Shown here in pieces: positions 6,492-13,798 of a stretch of DNA of 20,169 nucleotides; the first letter of the stretch is position 1, and each line of letters starts with the position of its first letter. The notes under the pieces are model-generated. The model saw only the letters and a list, made by a program, of their open reading frames with translations, did not search any database and was not told the origin of the DNA. The translations under genes and the position numbers were made by a program. The stretch spans positions 1-20,169 of the forward strand of contig CALGCU010000264.1 of NCBI GenBank assembly GCA_937886455.1. The letters run 5' to 3'. Origin of the DNA: an uncultured Bacteroidales bacterium (GTDB lineage: Bacteria > Bacteroidota > Bacteroidia > Bacteroidales > Paludibacteraceae).

Positions 6492-8351
6492 TTATTTTAA
6501 AAGGTTTTCAAAGCATTCTTCTAATTCAGTGCTTGTAAAGGGTTGTCCTTCCACTTTGTTGTATTGGTGGAAGTGAACCCCTTCTACTTTAGTGCGTAGA
6601 TAGGTGGCAAATTGTCCGCTATTTAATTCGCATACCACTGCTTTAGGGTATTGTTTGATGATTTCCTCTGTGTTTTTAGGAAGTGGGTTGATGTAGTTGA
6701 AATGGGCTAATGCAATGCGGTGTCCTTTTTGGTTCATGTTTTCTACAGCGCTAAGCAGGTGTCCATATGTGCTTCCCCATCCGATGACGAGCAGGTCTGC
6801 ATCTTCTTTGCATCCTTCCACTGTGAGTTCAGGAATACTGTTGGCTACTCCTGCTACTTTTTCGGCACGTGCATCTACCATTCTTTGGTGGTTTTCTGGG
6901 TTTGTAGAGATAGCGCCACGTTCATAGTCTTTCTCTAAACCTCCATTTCGATGTGTGAATCCTTCTCTACCCGGAATAGCCCAGTAGTGGATTTTAGTAG
7001 CTTCATCGCGAGAAGTTGCTTTCATTTGTCCTTTAAGGCTTTCAGGTGCATAGAATGGATTAATGTTTTCCAATTCCGCCAATTTAGGTAGTTTCCATAA
7101 TGAAGTACCATTTGCCAAGAAGGTGTCTGTCAGAAGTATAACCGGTGTCATGTATTCCAACGCAAGTTTTCCTGCCATGTAAGCATAGTGGAAACAGTCG
7201 CTTGGTTTGCTTGCCGCAATTACCACGCAAGGGCTTTCGCCATTTCGTCCGTAGAGCGCTTGCAGAAGGTCTGTTTGTTCTGTTTTTGTTGGTAGTCCGG
7301 TAGATGGTCCACCACGCATAACGTCTATTACTACTAATGGAAGTTCAGCCATTACTGCCAATCCCAGTGCTTCAGACTTTAGTGCTAATCCCGGTCCGGA
7401 AGTACTTGTGGCAGCTAAGTCTCCAGCGAATGATGCTCCGATAGCAGTACACATACCAGATATTTCGTCTTCAGCTTGTACAACTGTCACTCCTACATCT
7501 TTACGGAGAGCTAATTCGTGCATGATGTCAGTGGCCGGTGTAATAGGGTAGCTTCCCAAGAATAATTTCAGTCCTGCTTTTTCAGCAGCTGCGATGAGTC
7601 CCCATGAAGTTGCTTTATTACCATTGATACTTGTGTATGTACCATGTTCTAATTCATTTGTTTTTTCAATGTGGAAAGTGCTGATGTTCAAGTGTAGGTT
7701 ATTTGCATAATTATAACCATCAGTAAGCACTTTTACGTTGGCCTTTAATAGGTCTGGTTTTTTGCCGAATTTATTGCCCAAGAAGTGAATGGCTTGGTCA
7801 ATAGGTCTATTAAACAGCCAGCATACTACACCCAATGCAAACATATTTTTGCATCGTACAACAGATTTGTTATCCATTCCAAAATCAGCCAAACTATCTT
7901 TTGTGAGGCTTGTGAGTGGGATTTGAATAATCTGTATGGTGTCAGACAAATTGAGTTCTTCATACGGATTTTCTGTTTTGAATTCTGCTTTTTCTAAGTC
8001 TTTTTTCTCAAAAGAGTCAGCATCTACAATGAGTACCCCCATTTTTTTGATACCCTTTGCGTTGACCTTTAATGCTGCAGGATTCATTGCTACCAGCACA
8101 TCTGCCATGTCGCCCGGTGTGTAAACTTTTTGAGATCCTAAATGTACTTGGAAACCAGATACACCTCCGATAGTTCCTTGTGGTGCACGAATTTCAGCCG
8201 GGAAGTCTGGGAATGTAGAGATTTCATTACCCAAGATGGCTGATAGGTTGGAGAACAAGGTACCTGTAAGTTGCATACCATCTCCAGAGTCACCCGAAAA
8301 ACGAATAACAACGTTGTCGTTGTTCGTAACGTTTACTGTTTGTTTGTCCAT
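6492..8351 (-). CDS. korA: 2-oxoacid:ferredoxin oxidoreductase, fused gamma-alpha subunit, KorA-like
   Basis: Partner of KorB. The 619-aa chain is a natural fusion. The gamma domain is N-terminal (about 14-200) and begins with IRFSGDSGDGMQLTG (16-30) and PAEIRAPQGTIGGVSGFQV (51-69). The alpha/pyrimidine-binding domain (about 240-460) carries LGSYPITPATDIMHEL (265-280), the EDEISGMCTAIGAS helix and TSTSGPGLALKSEALGLA. A C-terminal domain II follows with the VIGWGSTYG motif. This gamma-alpha order is standard in KorA of Bacteroidetes and many anaerobes. It is the first gene of a korA-korB transcript starting from the promoter at 8380-8410. The enzyme is oxygen-sensitive in most studied cases, consistent with an anaerobic host. 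Confidence 0.94.
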   Translation of the reverse strand: MDKQTVNVTNNDNVVIRFSGDSGDGMQLTGTLFSNLSAILGNEISTFPDFPAEIRAPQGTIGGVSGFQVHLGSQKVYTPGDMADVLVAMNPAALKVNAKGIKKMGVLIVDADSFEKKDLEKAEFKTENPYEELNLSDTIQIIQIPLTSLTKDSLADFGMDNKSVVRCKNMFALGVVCWLFNRPIDQAIHFLGNKFGKKPDLLKANVKVLTDGYNYANNLHLNISTFHIEKTNELEHGTYTSINGNKATSWGLIAAAEKAGLKLFLGSYPITPATDIMHELALRKDVGVTVVQAEDEISGMCTAIGASFAGDLAATSTSGPGLALKSEALGLAVMAELPLVVIDVMRGGPSTGLPTKTEQTDLLQALYGRNGESPCVVIAASKPSDCFHYAYMAGKLALEYMTPVILLTDTFLANGTSLWKLPKLAELENINPFYAPESLKGQMKATSRDEATKIHYWAIPGREGFTHRNGGLEKDYERGAISTNPENHQRMVDARAEKVAGVANSIPELTVEGCKEDADLLVIGWGSTYGHLLSAVENMNQKGHRIALAHFNYINPLPKNTEEIIKQYPKAVVCELNSGQFATYLRTKVEGVHFHQYNKVEGQPFTSTELEECFENLLK

Positions 8352-8379
8352 AGTATTATTTTAATTCTTTAATTGTCTG

Positions 8380-8410
8380 CAAAAGTAAAAGTAAATCCTC
8401 ATTTTTACAA
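8380..8410 (-). promoter_or_regulatory. Promoter of korA-korB
   Basis: Minus strand: TTG at 8410-8408, a 20-nt spacer, then TACTTTTG at 8387-8380, followed by C. Full TAnnTTTG match. The leader to the korA ATG (8351) is about 22 nt. Confidence 0.75.
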
Positions 8411-8445
8411 GCAGAATCAAGTTAGTGTGTTTTATAATATTCTTT

Positions 8446-10119
8446 TTATACTAATTTTTTATATCTAACGCGTTTTGGTGTGCATGCATCTTCCCCTAAT
8501 CGCATTCTTTTGTTTGCTTCGTATTCCGAATAGCTTCCTTCAAAAACGAATACTTGTGAGTTTCCTTCAAATGCGATGATGTGTGTGCAGATGCGGTCCA
8601 AGAACCAGCGGTCGTGACTAATTACTACAGCACATCCTGCGAATCCTTCCAATCCTTCTTCTAATGCACGGAGTGTGTTGACGTCTATGTCGTTTGTGGG
8701 TTCGTCCAGTAGGAGTACGTTTGCTTCAGACTTGAGTGTGAGTGCTAAGTGTAGTCTGTTGCGTTCACCTCCTGAGAGTACGCCACATAATTTTTCTTGG
8801 TCGCCTCCAGTGAAGTTGAAACGAGCTAAGTATGCTCTTGCATTGATTTCTCTTCCTCCCACTCGAATAAATTCAGTTCCTCCCGATACGGTTTGGAATA
8901 CAGTTTTTTCCGGGTCAATGTCAGTGTGAGTTTGATCTACATATCCAATTTTCACTGTTTCGCCAACGGAGAACGTTCCTGTGTCTGCTTTTTCCATCCC
9001 CATAATCATTCGGAATAGTGTTGTTTTCCCTGCTCCGTTAGGTCCGATGACTCCCACAATTCCGTTGGGTGGTAGCATAAAGTTAAGGTTTTCAAAGAGT
9101 AGTTTATCTCCGAATGATTTGGCTACATTATTGGCTTCAATAACTTTGTTTCCCAGACGTGGTCCATTAGGGATGTATAATTCGAGTTTTTCTTCTCTTT
9201 CTTTTTGGTCTTCGTTTAACAGTCTGTCGTAAGCTTCCAGACGTGCTTTACCTTTTGCTTGACGCGCTTTAGGTGCCATTCTTACCCATTCTAACTCTCG
9301 TTCGAGTGTTTTTCTTCGTTTGCTGGCTTGTTTTTCTTCCATGGCGAGTCGTGCTGTTTTTTGTTCCAGCCATGAACTATAATTTCCTTTCCATGGAATG
9401 CCTTCTCCGCGGTCAAGTTCGAGAATCCATCCAGCAACGTTGTCAAGGAAATATCGGTCGTGTGTTACGGCGATTACGGTTCCTTCATATTGATGTAGGT
9501 GTTGTTCGAGCCATTCTACTGATTCTGCGTCTAAATGGTTGGTTGGTTCGTCCAATAAGAGAATGTCAGGTTTTTGTAGTAACAATCGACAGAGTGCAAC
9601 ACGGCGTCTCTCCCCTCCTGATAGGTTTTTGACAACAGCATTTTCATCCGGACATCTCAGTGCGTCCATGGCTCTTTCCAGTCGGTTGTCAATGTTCCAT
9701 GCATCTGCGTGGTCGAGCAGTTCTTGTAGTTCACCTTGTCGTGCAATGAGTTTGTCAAAGTCAGCATCCGGGTCGGCAAATTGTTCATTTACTTTGTCAA
9801 ACTCCGCTAATAGGTCCATGATGGGTTGTACTCCTTCTTGTACTACTTCTTTTACAGTTTTATCCGGGTCAAGCTTGGGTTCTTGTTCCAGGTATCCGAC
9901 AGAGTATCCGGGTGAGAATACAACTTCTCCTTGATATGATTTGTCAATTCCTGCAATGATTTTAAGCAGGGTGGATTTACCAGAGCCATTCAAACCAATG
10001 ATACCAATTTTTGCTCCGTAGAAGAAAGATAGGAATATGTTGTTTAGTACTTTTTTTTGTTGGTTGAATGTTTTGCTTACATCCACCATCGAGAAGATTA
10101 TTTTCTTGTCGTCTGCCAT
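8446..10119 (-). CDS. ettA: Energy-dependent translational throttle ABC-F ATPase EttA
   Basis: Soluble ABC-F protein that binds the ribosomal E site and gates the first elongation step according to ATP/ADP. Two ABC cassettes are visible. Cassette 1 has Walker A GLNGSGKST (42-50), signature LSGGERRR (166-173) and Walker B DILLLDEPTNHLD (185-197). Cassette 2 has GPNGAGKTT (359-367), LSGGERNR (448-455) and NVLLLDEPTNDID (467-479). Between them the basic helical linker (about 255-320, with WVRMAPKARQAKGKAR at 278-293) is the P-site tRNA interaction motif that marks the EttA subgroup. The EttA-type arm insert in cassette 1 is present (about 95-150). At 557 aa it is the normal length. It is a single-gene unit with its own promoter; mutY lies upstream and korA downstream on the same strand. 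Confidence 0.95.
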   Translation of the reverse strand: MADDKKIIFSMVDVSKTFNQQKKVLNNIFLSFFYGAKIGIIGLNGSGKSTLLKIIAGIDKSYQGEVVFSPGYSVGYLEQEPKLDPDKTVKEVVQEGVQPIMDLLAEFDKVNEQFADPDADFDKLIARQGELQELLDHADAWNIDNRLERAMDALRCPDENAVVKNLSGGERRRVALCRLLLQKPDILLLDEPTNHLDAESVEWLEQHLHQYEGTVIAVTHDRYFLDNVAGWILELDRGEGIPWKGNYSSWLEQKTARLAMEEKQASKRRKTLERELEWVRMAPKARQAKGKARLEAYDRLLNEDQKEREEKLELYIPNGPRLGNKVIEANNVAKSFGDKLLFENLNFMLPPNGIVGVIGPNGAGKTTLFRMIMGMEKADTGTFSVGETVKIGYVDQTHTDIDPEKTVFQTVSGGTEFIRVGGREINARAYLARFNFTGGDQEKLCGVLSGGERNRLHLALTLKSEANVLLLDEPTNDIDVNTLRALEEGLEGFAGCAVVISHDRWFLDRICTHIIAFEGNSQVFVFEGSYSEYEANKRMRLGEDACTPKRVRYKKLV

Positions 10120-10156
10120 AAATATTTACTTATATAAACTGTTGTTTTGTTGGGCG

Positions 10157-10185
10157 CAAATGTATGAAAAAACTTTGATATGCAA
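10157..10185 (-). promoter_or_regulatory. Promoter of ettA
   Basis: Minus strand: TTG at 10185-10183, an 18-nt spacer (slightly short), then TACATTTG at 10164-10157, followed by C. The leader is about 31 nt. Confidence 0.6.
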
Positions 10186-10266
10186 GTCTATTTTTACAAC
10201 TTTTGCGTTATTGTTGTTTCTGTGGATTATAAGGTGGTTAATTGTGAATTTTTGTCGTTGTTATTT

Positions 10267-11325
10267 TTAGATGTTAAGTATGTCTTTTAGGATTTCAATG
10301 AGTCTTGGAACGGGGTAGTTGTTTTCTTCTTGTTTTGGTATGTTTTTATATGTTTTCAGATGGTTGTTGGTGTGTTCAATACGTATGTGTAGCATTTTGG
10401 CGTGTATGTGTTGGTGGCTTAGTATGTGTTTGGTGTATGCTTCGCCCATAACTTCCACTTTACCTGTGTTTTGTGTTAGTTCTTTGCATGTGGGATGTTG
10501 TAGTAGTTGTTCTGTGTTCATGAGTTTGTTGTGCTCGATGAGTGGTGGTTGGTATAGATGTTGCCATATATCTTTTTCGGTACGTTTCTGTAGAAATACT
10601 TCTTGGGGAGTTTCAATGTAGAGATAGTGAAAGTGGCGTTGTGTGATTTTGGTTTTCTTTTCTTTGTGTGGTAGTTGTTCTATTGTGTCAGCCTTTAATG
10701 CTTTGCAAACTTGCATTAGTGGGCATGTTGTGCAGTTGGGTGTTTTGGGTGTGCATTGTGTAGCTCCCAGTTCCATTAAGGCTTGGTTGTGTATTCCGGG
10801 TTTGGTTTCGTCTAAGAGTGTATTAGCCATCTGATTGAATAGTTTTTTTCCTGTGGTACTGTCAATGGGTGTTGCGTTGTTTGTGAGTCTGGCTAACACT
10901 CTGTATACGTTTCCATCTACAGTGGCATAAGGTTGGTTGTATGCGATGGAGCATATTGCAGCAGCAGTGTAGTCTCCGATACCTTTAAGTTGGCGAACTT
11001 GTTGATATTGTGTGGGGAATGTCCCATTGTGTTCTTGCATGACTTGTTTTGCTGCTGTGTGTAGGTTTCTTGCTCGGCTGTAATAGCCTAATCCTTGCCA
11101 TAGGCGTAGCACTTCTTCTTCGTGTGCATTAGCTAACGCTTCTATTGTTGGGAATTGTTGTATGAATCTCAGATAGTAGTCAAGTCCTTGTGCTATGCGT
11201 GTTTGTTGTAGTATGATTTCGGATATCCAGATGCAGTATGGGTTGTTTGTTTCTCTCCACGGCAAATGCCTTTGGTTTTGTTCGTACCATTCGTGTAGTT
11301 TTTTTCTTGTGTATTCAAGATTCAT
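10267..11325 (-). CDS. mutY: A/G-specific adenine DNA glycosylase MutY
   Basis: Removes adenine mispaired with 8-oxoguanine, preventing G:C to T:A mutation. I chose the ATG at 11325 (352 aa). The frame stays open to 11571, but that extension is low-complexity, is translated from the 11-bp repeat array, and contains the mutY promoter. Visible features are catalytic Glu36 in SEIILQQT (35-42), the helix-hairpin-helix LKGIGDYTAAA (113-123) and catalytic Asp137 in VDGNVYRVLARL (136-147). The iron-sulfur ligands Cys191, 198, 201 and 207 follow the C-x6-C-x2-C-x5-C pattern. The C-terminal third (about 225-350) matches the NUDIX-like domain that senses 8-oxoG. Composition is unusually rich in Thr, His, Gln and Asn, reflecting the A/C-rich coding strand. 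No terminator was recognised after its stop. Confidence 0.95.
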   Translation of the reverse strand: MNLEYTRKKLHEWYEQNQRHLPWRETNNPYCIWISEIILQQTRIAQGLDYYLRFIQQFPTIEALANAHEEEVLRLWQGLGYYSRARNLHTAAKQVMQEHNGTFPTQYQQVRQLKGIGDYTAAAICSIAYNQPYATVDGNVYRVLARLTNNATPIDSTTGKKLFNQMANTLLDETKPGIHNQALMELGATQCTPKTPNCTTCPLMQVCKALKADTIEQLPHKEKKTKITQRHFHYLYIETPQEVFLQKRTEKDIWQHLYQPPLIEHNKLMNTEQLLQHPTCKELTQNTGKVEVMGEAYTKHILSHQHIHAKMLHIRIEHTNNHLKTYKNIPKQEENNYPVPRLIEILKDILNI

Positions 11326-11351
11326 GTTTTTTTGTGTATTTAATTTTGACA

Positions 11352-11383
11352 CGAAGGTAGTTAAAGTTTGTCTAATAATCAAA
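11352..11383 (-). promoter_or_regulatory. Promoter of mutY
   Basis: Minus strand: TTTG at 11383-11380, a 20-nt spacer, then TACCTTCG at 11359-11352 (one change from TAnnTTTG). It lies 27 nt before the ATG at 11325, which supports that start against the longer open frame. Confidence 0.6.
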
Positions 11384-11477
11384 GATGTTTTGATGTTTAA
11401 GATGATGGATGTATATATGTTTGTGTGCGAAGAGTGTGACTTTGGGGTTGTTTTGTGAGTAGTTTGTGTTTTCTTCT

Positions 11478-11534
11478 TCCTATCTAATGGTCCCGTAGTG
11501 GTCCCGAGATGGTCCCGAGGTGGTCGCGGGGATG
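11478..11534 (-). repeat. 11-bp-period repeat element, copy B (four units)
   Basis: Four 11-bp units on the plus strand at 11489-11499, 11500-11510, 11511-11521 and 11522-11532 (GGTCCCGTAGT, GGTCCCGAGAT, GGTCCCGAGGT, GGTCGCGGGGA). Read on the minus strand, the array ends in the flank ATTAGATAGGAA (11489-11478), as copy A does. It has one more unit than copy A (the one reading ACTACGGGACC on the minus strand). The 39 bp at 11496-11534 match 8-46 perfectly in inverted orientation. Confidence 0.85.
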
Positions 11535-11586
11535 CAGAGTATGAACGGGATGTTTTCTCCTTTCTGCACAAAGTGTGCTCACTCCT

Positions 11587-11618
11587 CCGTTACCATACCG
11601 TTACCATTATATAGGAAT
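11587..11618 (+). repeat. Degenerate 11-bp-period element, copy C
   Basis: Two units starting CCGTTACCA at 11587 and 11598 have an 11-bp period and are followed by ATTATATAGGAAT (11606-11618). The unit differs from copies A and B but also contains a CG and ends in ACC. The flank matches the A(T/C)TA(G/T)ATAGGAA flank of A and B. I read it as a diverged member of the same family. Confidence 0.55.
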
Positions 11619-11627
11619 AACATACCC

Positions 11628-11770
11628 TGTGGCTCAGGAATACAAAATTAAGCAAGCTTATTTTGCTATTTCTCTCGCCTTGTACTATCTTTAAATAAGA
11701 TAGGCTGCGGCTCGGAAACACAAAATTAAGCAAGCTTATTTTGCTATTTCTCTCGCCTTGCACTATCTTT
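11628..11770 (+). repeat. Tandem duplication (78-bp period) carrying the coaX promoter
   Basis: Copy 1 spans about 11628-11692 and copy 2 about 11706-11770. The inner part is nearly identical (11642-11692 versus 11720-11770, differing at one base), while the first 15 bases differ at several. Each copy contains a complete TTTG-N20-TATCTTT promoter, so the duplication doubled the promoter upstream of coaX. Confidence 0.9.
11662..11693 (+). promoter_or_regulatory. Upstream (duplicate) coaX promoter
   Basis: TTTG at 11662-11665, a 20-nt spacer and TATCTTTA at 11686-11693. The last base of the -7 box is A instead of G, so it may be weak. The box overlaps a 7-bp inverted repeat, CTATCTT (11685-11691) with AAGATAG (11697-11703), which is absent from the downstream copy. 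Confidence 0.5.
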
Positions 11771-11771
11771 G
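11740..11771 (+). promoter_or_regulatory. Downstream coaX promoter
   Basis: TTTG at 11740-11743, a 20-nt spacer and TATCTTTG at 11764-11771, followed by C. Full consensus match, with a leader of about 40 nt to the coaX ATG. It probably drives the whole coaX-lptC unit. Confidence 0.8.
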
Positions 11772-11817
11772 CAATGTTATTGAATTGTGGAAAATATACT
11801 TTGATTATTTGTAAGGG

Positions 11818-12546
11818 ATGAATATTTGTATCGATCAGGGTAATTCTAAGGTAAAAATGGCTGTCTTTGATGATGGTCGTTTGGTTGTTGATGTGTTGTG
11901 TAAAGGTGATGTCGTGCAACAATTGGATGAATTATGTTCTACATATGAGATAGATAAGGCTATTTATTGCAGTGTTTCGGGTTACGATGTAGCGCTTGAG
12001 TGTAGATTGAAAGAGATTGTGCCACATTATTTGCGTATGGATAGGATGCTGAGGCTGCCTCTTTGTAATGATTACTCTACCCCTCAGACATTGGGTTTGG
12101 ATCGTTTGGCAGCGGCAGTTGGGGCATATACGTTTTGTCCAAATAAAAATTTGTTGATAATAGATGCAGGTTCTGCCATTACTTATGACTTTGTGAGTGC
12201 AGAGGGTCATTATGTGGGTGGAAATATAGCTCCTGGATTAAAGATGCGTTTTCGAGCTTTGCATGATTATACAGCCAGTCTTCCTTTGGTGAGTGTTTCT
12301 TCTGAAGAATCGTTTCCTTTATTTGGAAGTTCTACCCAAGAGGCTATAGTTACGGGTGTGGTTCGTGGTATTGTGTATGAAATGAACGGCTATGTGGAGG
12401 AAATGAAGCATAAATATGGAAATATTTCTGTTTTTTTGACCGGAGGTAATCTTACTTACTTTCACAATCGTTTAAATATCACTACCTTTGCAGAGAAGAA
12501 TTTAGTGATGTATGGTCTTAATCGAATTTTGGAACATAATGTGTAG
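11818..12546 (+). CDS. coaX: Type III pantothenate kinase CoaX
   Basis: First step of coenzyme A synthesis: ATP-dependent phosphorylation of pantothenate in the cytosol. It belongs to the ASKHA fold and type III kinases need a monovalent cation. At 242 aa it has the usual length. Motifs are the phosphate-1 loop DQGNSKVK (6-13), GLDRLAAAVGAY (93-104, with Asp95 in the GxDR motif), the phosphate-2 loop IIDAGSAITYDFV (114-126), GGNIAPGLKMR (134-144) and the adenosine-site glycines LTGGN (207-211). It is the first gene after the duplicated promoter. Its stop overlaps the start of the next gene by 8 nt (ATGTGTAG), pointing to translational coupling. Confidence 0.95.
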   Translation: MNICIDQGNSKVKMAVFDDGRLVVDVLCKGDVVQQLDELCSTYEIDKAIYCSVSGYDVALECRLKEIVPHYLRMDRMLRLPLCNDYSTPQTLGLDRLAAAVGAYTFCPNKNLLIIDAGSAITYDFVSAEGHYVGGNIAPGLKMRFRALHDYTASLPLVSVSSEESFPLFGSSTQEAIVTGVVRGIVYEMNGYVEEMKHKYGNISVFLTGGNLTYFHNRLNITTFAEKNLVMYGLNRILEHNV

Positions 12547-13786
12547 GAAACGGTTTGTTTTATTCCTTCTATTTATGAGTGTTGTTTTAGTTTCTTTTGC
12601 TCAGAATAACACTAATTCTCCATATACTCGTTTTGGATATGGAGAATTACATGGTAATGCTTCGGGAGAGTATCAAGCCATGGGTGGTAGTACGATGGCA
12701 CTTCGTAGTAATCGTAGTATCAACCCTGCTAATCCGGCATCCTACACAGCAGTGGATAGTCTGACTTTTATGTTTGATATGGGTGTGTGCGGTCAGTTAA
12801 CTCATTTCTCAGATGCTACAGGTATTAGGAATGCGGGTAATGGGAATCTGGAGTATTTGACTATTCAGTTTCCCTTTACTAAGTGGATGGCATGTAGTGC
12901 TGGATTACTTCCTTACTCATTTGTTGGATATGAATTTGCTCAGAACAAGCAGGTCTTGATGCCCTCCAACCCTTCTTTGAGTCCGGATACGATTACTTAT
13001 ACATCTATGTTTTATGGTACGGGAGGTGTGAGCCAAGTGTATTTGGGGCTTTCATTTGAGTTGTTTAATCATGTGTCTTTAGGTGCCAATGCTTACTATA
13101 TGTTTGGCAAGGTGAATAACTTCCGTCAATTGTCTTTTTCTAATAGTGATTACTCATCTGTATTGCAAGAGAATCGATTGAATGTGAGTGATTTTCGTTT
13201 CCGTTTTGGTGCACAGTTTTATCATACTTTTGCTATGAAGCATTATGTGAGCCTGGGTCTTGGTTATGAGTTTAAGTCAAAGTTGAATGGCTCGTTTAGT
13301 CAAATAGAAACTACTACTTCCGATACAACTCAGTTTGGTATTGACGGATTTGATTTACCTTCTTATTATTCCGGAGGTATTTCCTATACATACGACAATC
13401 GCCTGACTATTGCGGCTGATTATTCATTACAGGAGTGGTCAAAGGCAAATTATTTTGGAAAGAAAGATAGTTTGGTGAATTCACACCGCGTGTCATTGGG
13501 GGGAGAATATCGTCATAATCCGCTGGGTAATAAATATATTGACCGTATGGCATTTCGTGTTGGAGCTCATGTTTCTACACCCTATATAAAGGAAATGGGA
13601 GGTTCGCCAACAAACTTTGGCATTACTTTTGGAGTGGGTTTACCACTACGCACTTCAAAGACGTTTGTGAATGCGACTTTTGAATATGGCAAGAAGGGTA
13701 GTTTGGCAACATTGCGAGAAGACTATTTTAAGCTCACTATCAGTGCCAGTTTTAATGAATTATGGTTCTTTAAGCGTAAATTATAG
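12539..13786 (+). CDS. Putative outer-membrane beta-barrel protein
   Basis: Not recognised with certainty; the pattern of alternating strands resembles OmpP1/FadL-type barrels. I prefer the ATG at 12539 (415 aa) over 12512. It gives a clean signal peptide, MCRKRFVLFLLFMSVVLVSF followed by AQ, and starts inside the coaX stop region, whereas the longer start would put a non-signal stretch first. The mature part begins with NSPYTRFGYGEL, and the body is rich in Tyr, Phe, Gly and Ser with repeated strand-turn patterns (for example VSLGLGYEFKSKLNG, LTIAADYSLQEW). It ends in LWFFKRKL. As a member of the coaX-lptC unit it may serve envelope assembly, but its cargo is unknown. Confidence 0.75.
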   Translation: MCRKRFVLFLLFMSVVLVSFAQNNTNSPYTRFGYGELHGNASGEYQAMGGSTMALRSNRSINPANPASYTAVDSLTFMFDMGVCGQLTHFSDATGIRNAGNGNLEYLTIQFPFTKWMACSAGLLPYSFVGYEFAQNKQVLMPSNPSLSPDTITYTSMFYGTGGVSQVYLGLSFELFNHVSLGANAYYMFGKVNNFRQLSFSNSDYSSVLQENRLNVSDFRFRFGAQFYHTFAMKHYVSLGLGYEFKSKLNGSFSQIETTTSDTTQFGIDGFDLPSYYSGGISYTYDNRLTIAADYSLQEWSKANYFGKKDSLVNSHRVSLGGEYRHNPLGNKYIDRMAFRVGAHVSTPYIKEMGGSPTNFGITFGVGLPLRTSKTFVNATFEYGKKGSLATLREDYFKLTISASFNELWFFKRKL

Positions 13787-13798
13787 TATAACAATATA

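Larger units (their letters stand above)
11326..11817. other. Gene-free divergent region between mutY and coaX
   Basis: 492 bp without a credible gene. From left to right it holds the mutY promoter (11352-11383), a G/T-rich stretch with nothing recognisable (about 11384-11480) and the 11-bp-period repeat element B (11478-11534). These are followed by the degenerate element C (11587-11618) and two tandem copies of a 78-bp-period promoter-bearing repeat (11628-11770). ORFs here are low-complexity or translate the repeats and are not believable genes. Confidence 0.8.

Noticed and set aside
10186..10266. Weak hairpin after mutY as a terminator
   Set aside because: Only a 4-bp stem with a large loop could be drawn; not convincing.
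11489..11532. Possible CRISPR array from regularly spaced repeats
   Set aside because: Units are 11 bp, directly adjacent, with no spacers of CRISPR size and no cas genes nearby.
8..11534. The 11.4-kb block as a composite transposon with terminal inverted repeats
   Set aside because: No transposase or integrase is present, the content is housekeeping genes, and the repeats are tandem 11-mers, not IS-like ends.
11590..11922. Minus-strand ORF of 110 codons over the coaX promoter and 5' end
   Set aside because: It translates the 78-bp duplication (78 is a multiple of three, so a peptide repeats twice) and overlaps coaX; no family resemblance.
12512..12538. Earlier start for the barrel gene following coaX
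   Set aside because: The extra nine residues precede a clean signal peptide beginning at 12539 and would lie fully inside coaX.
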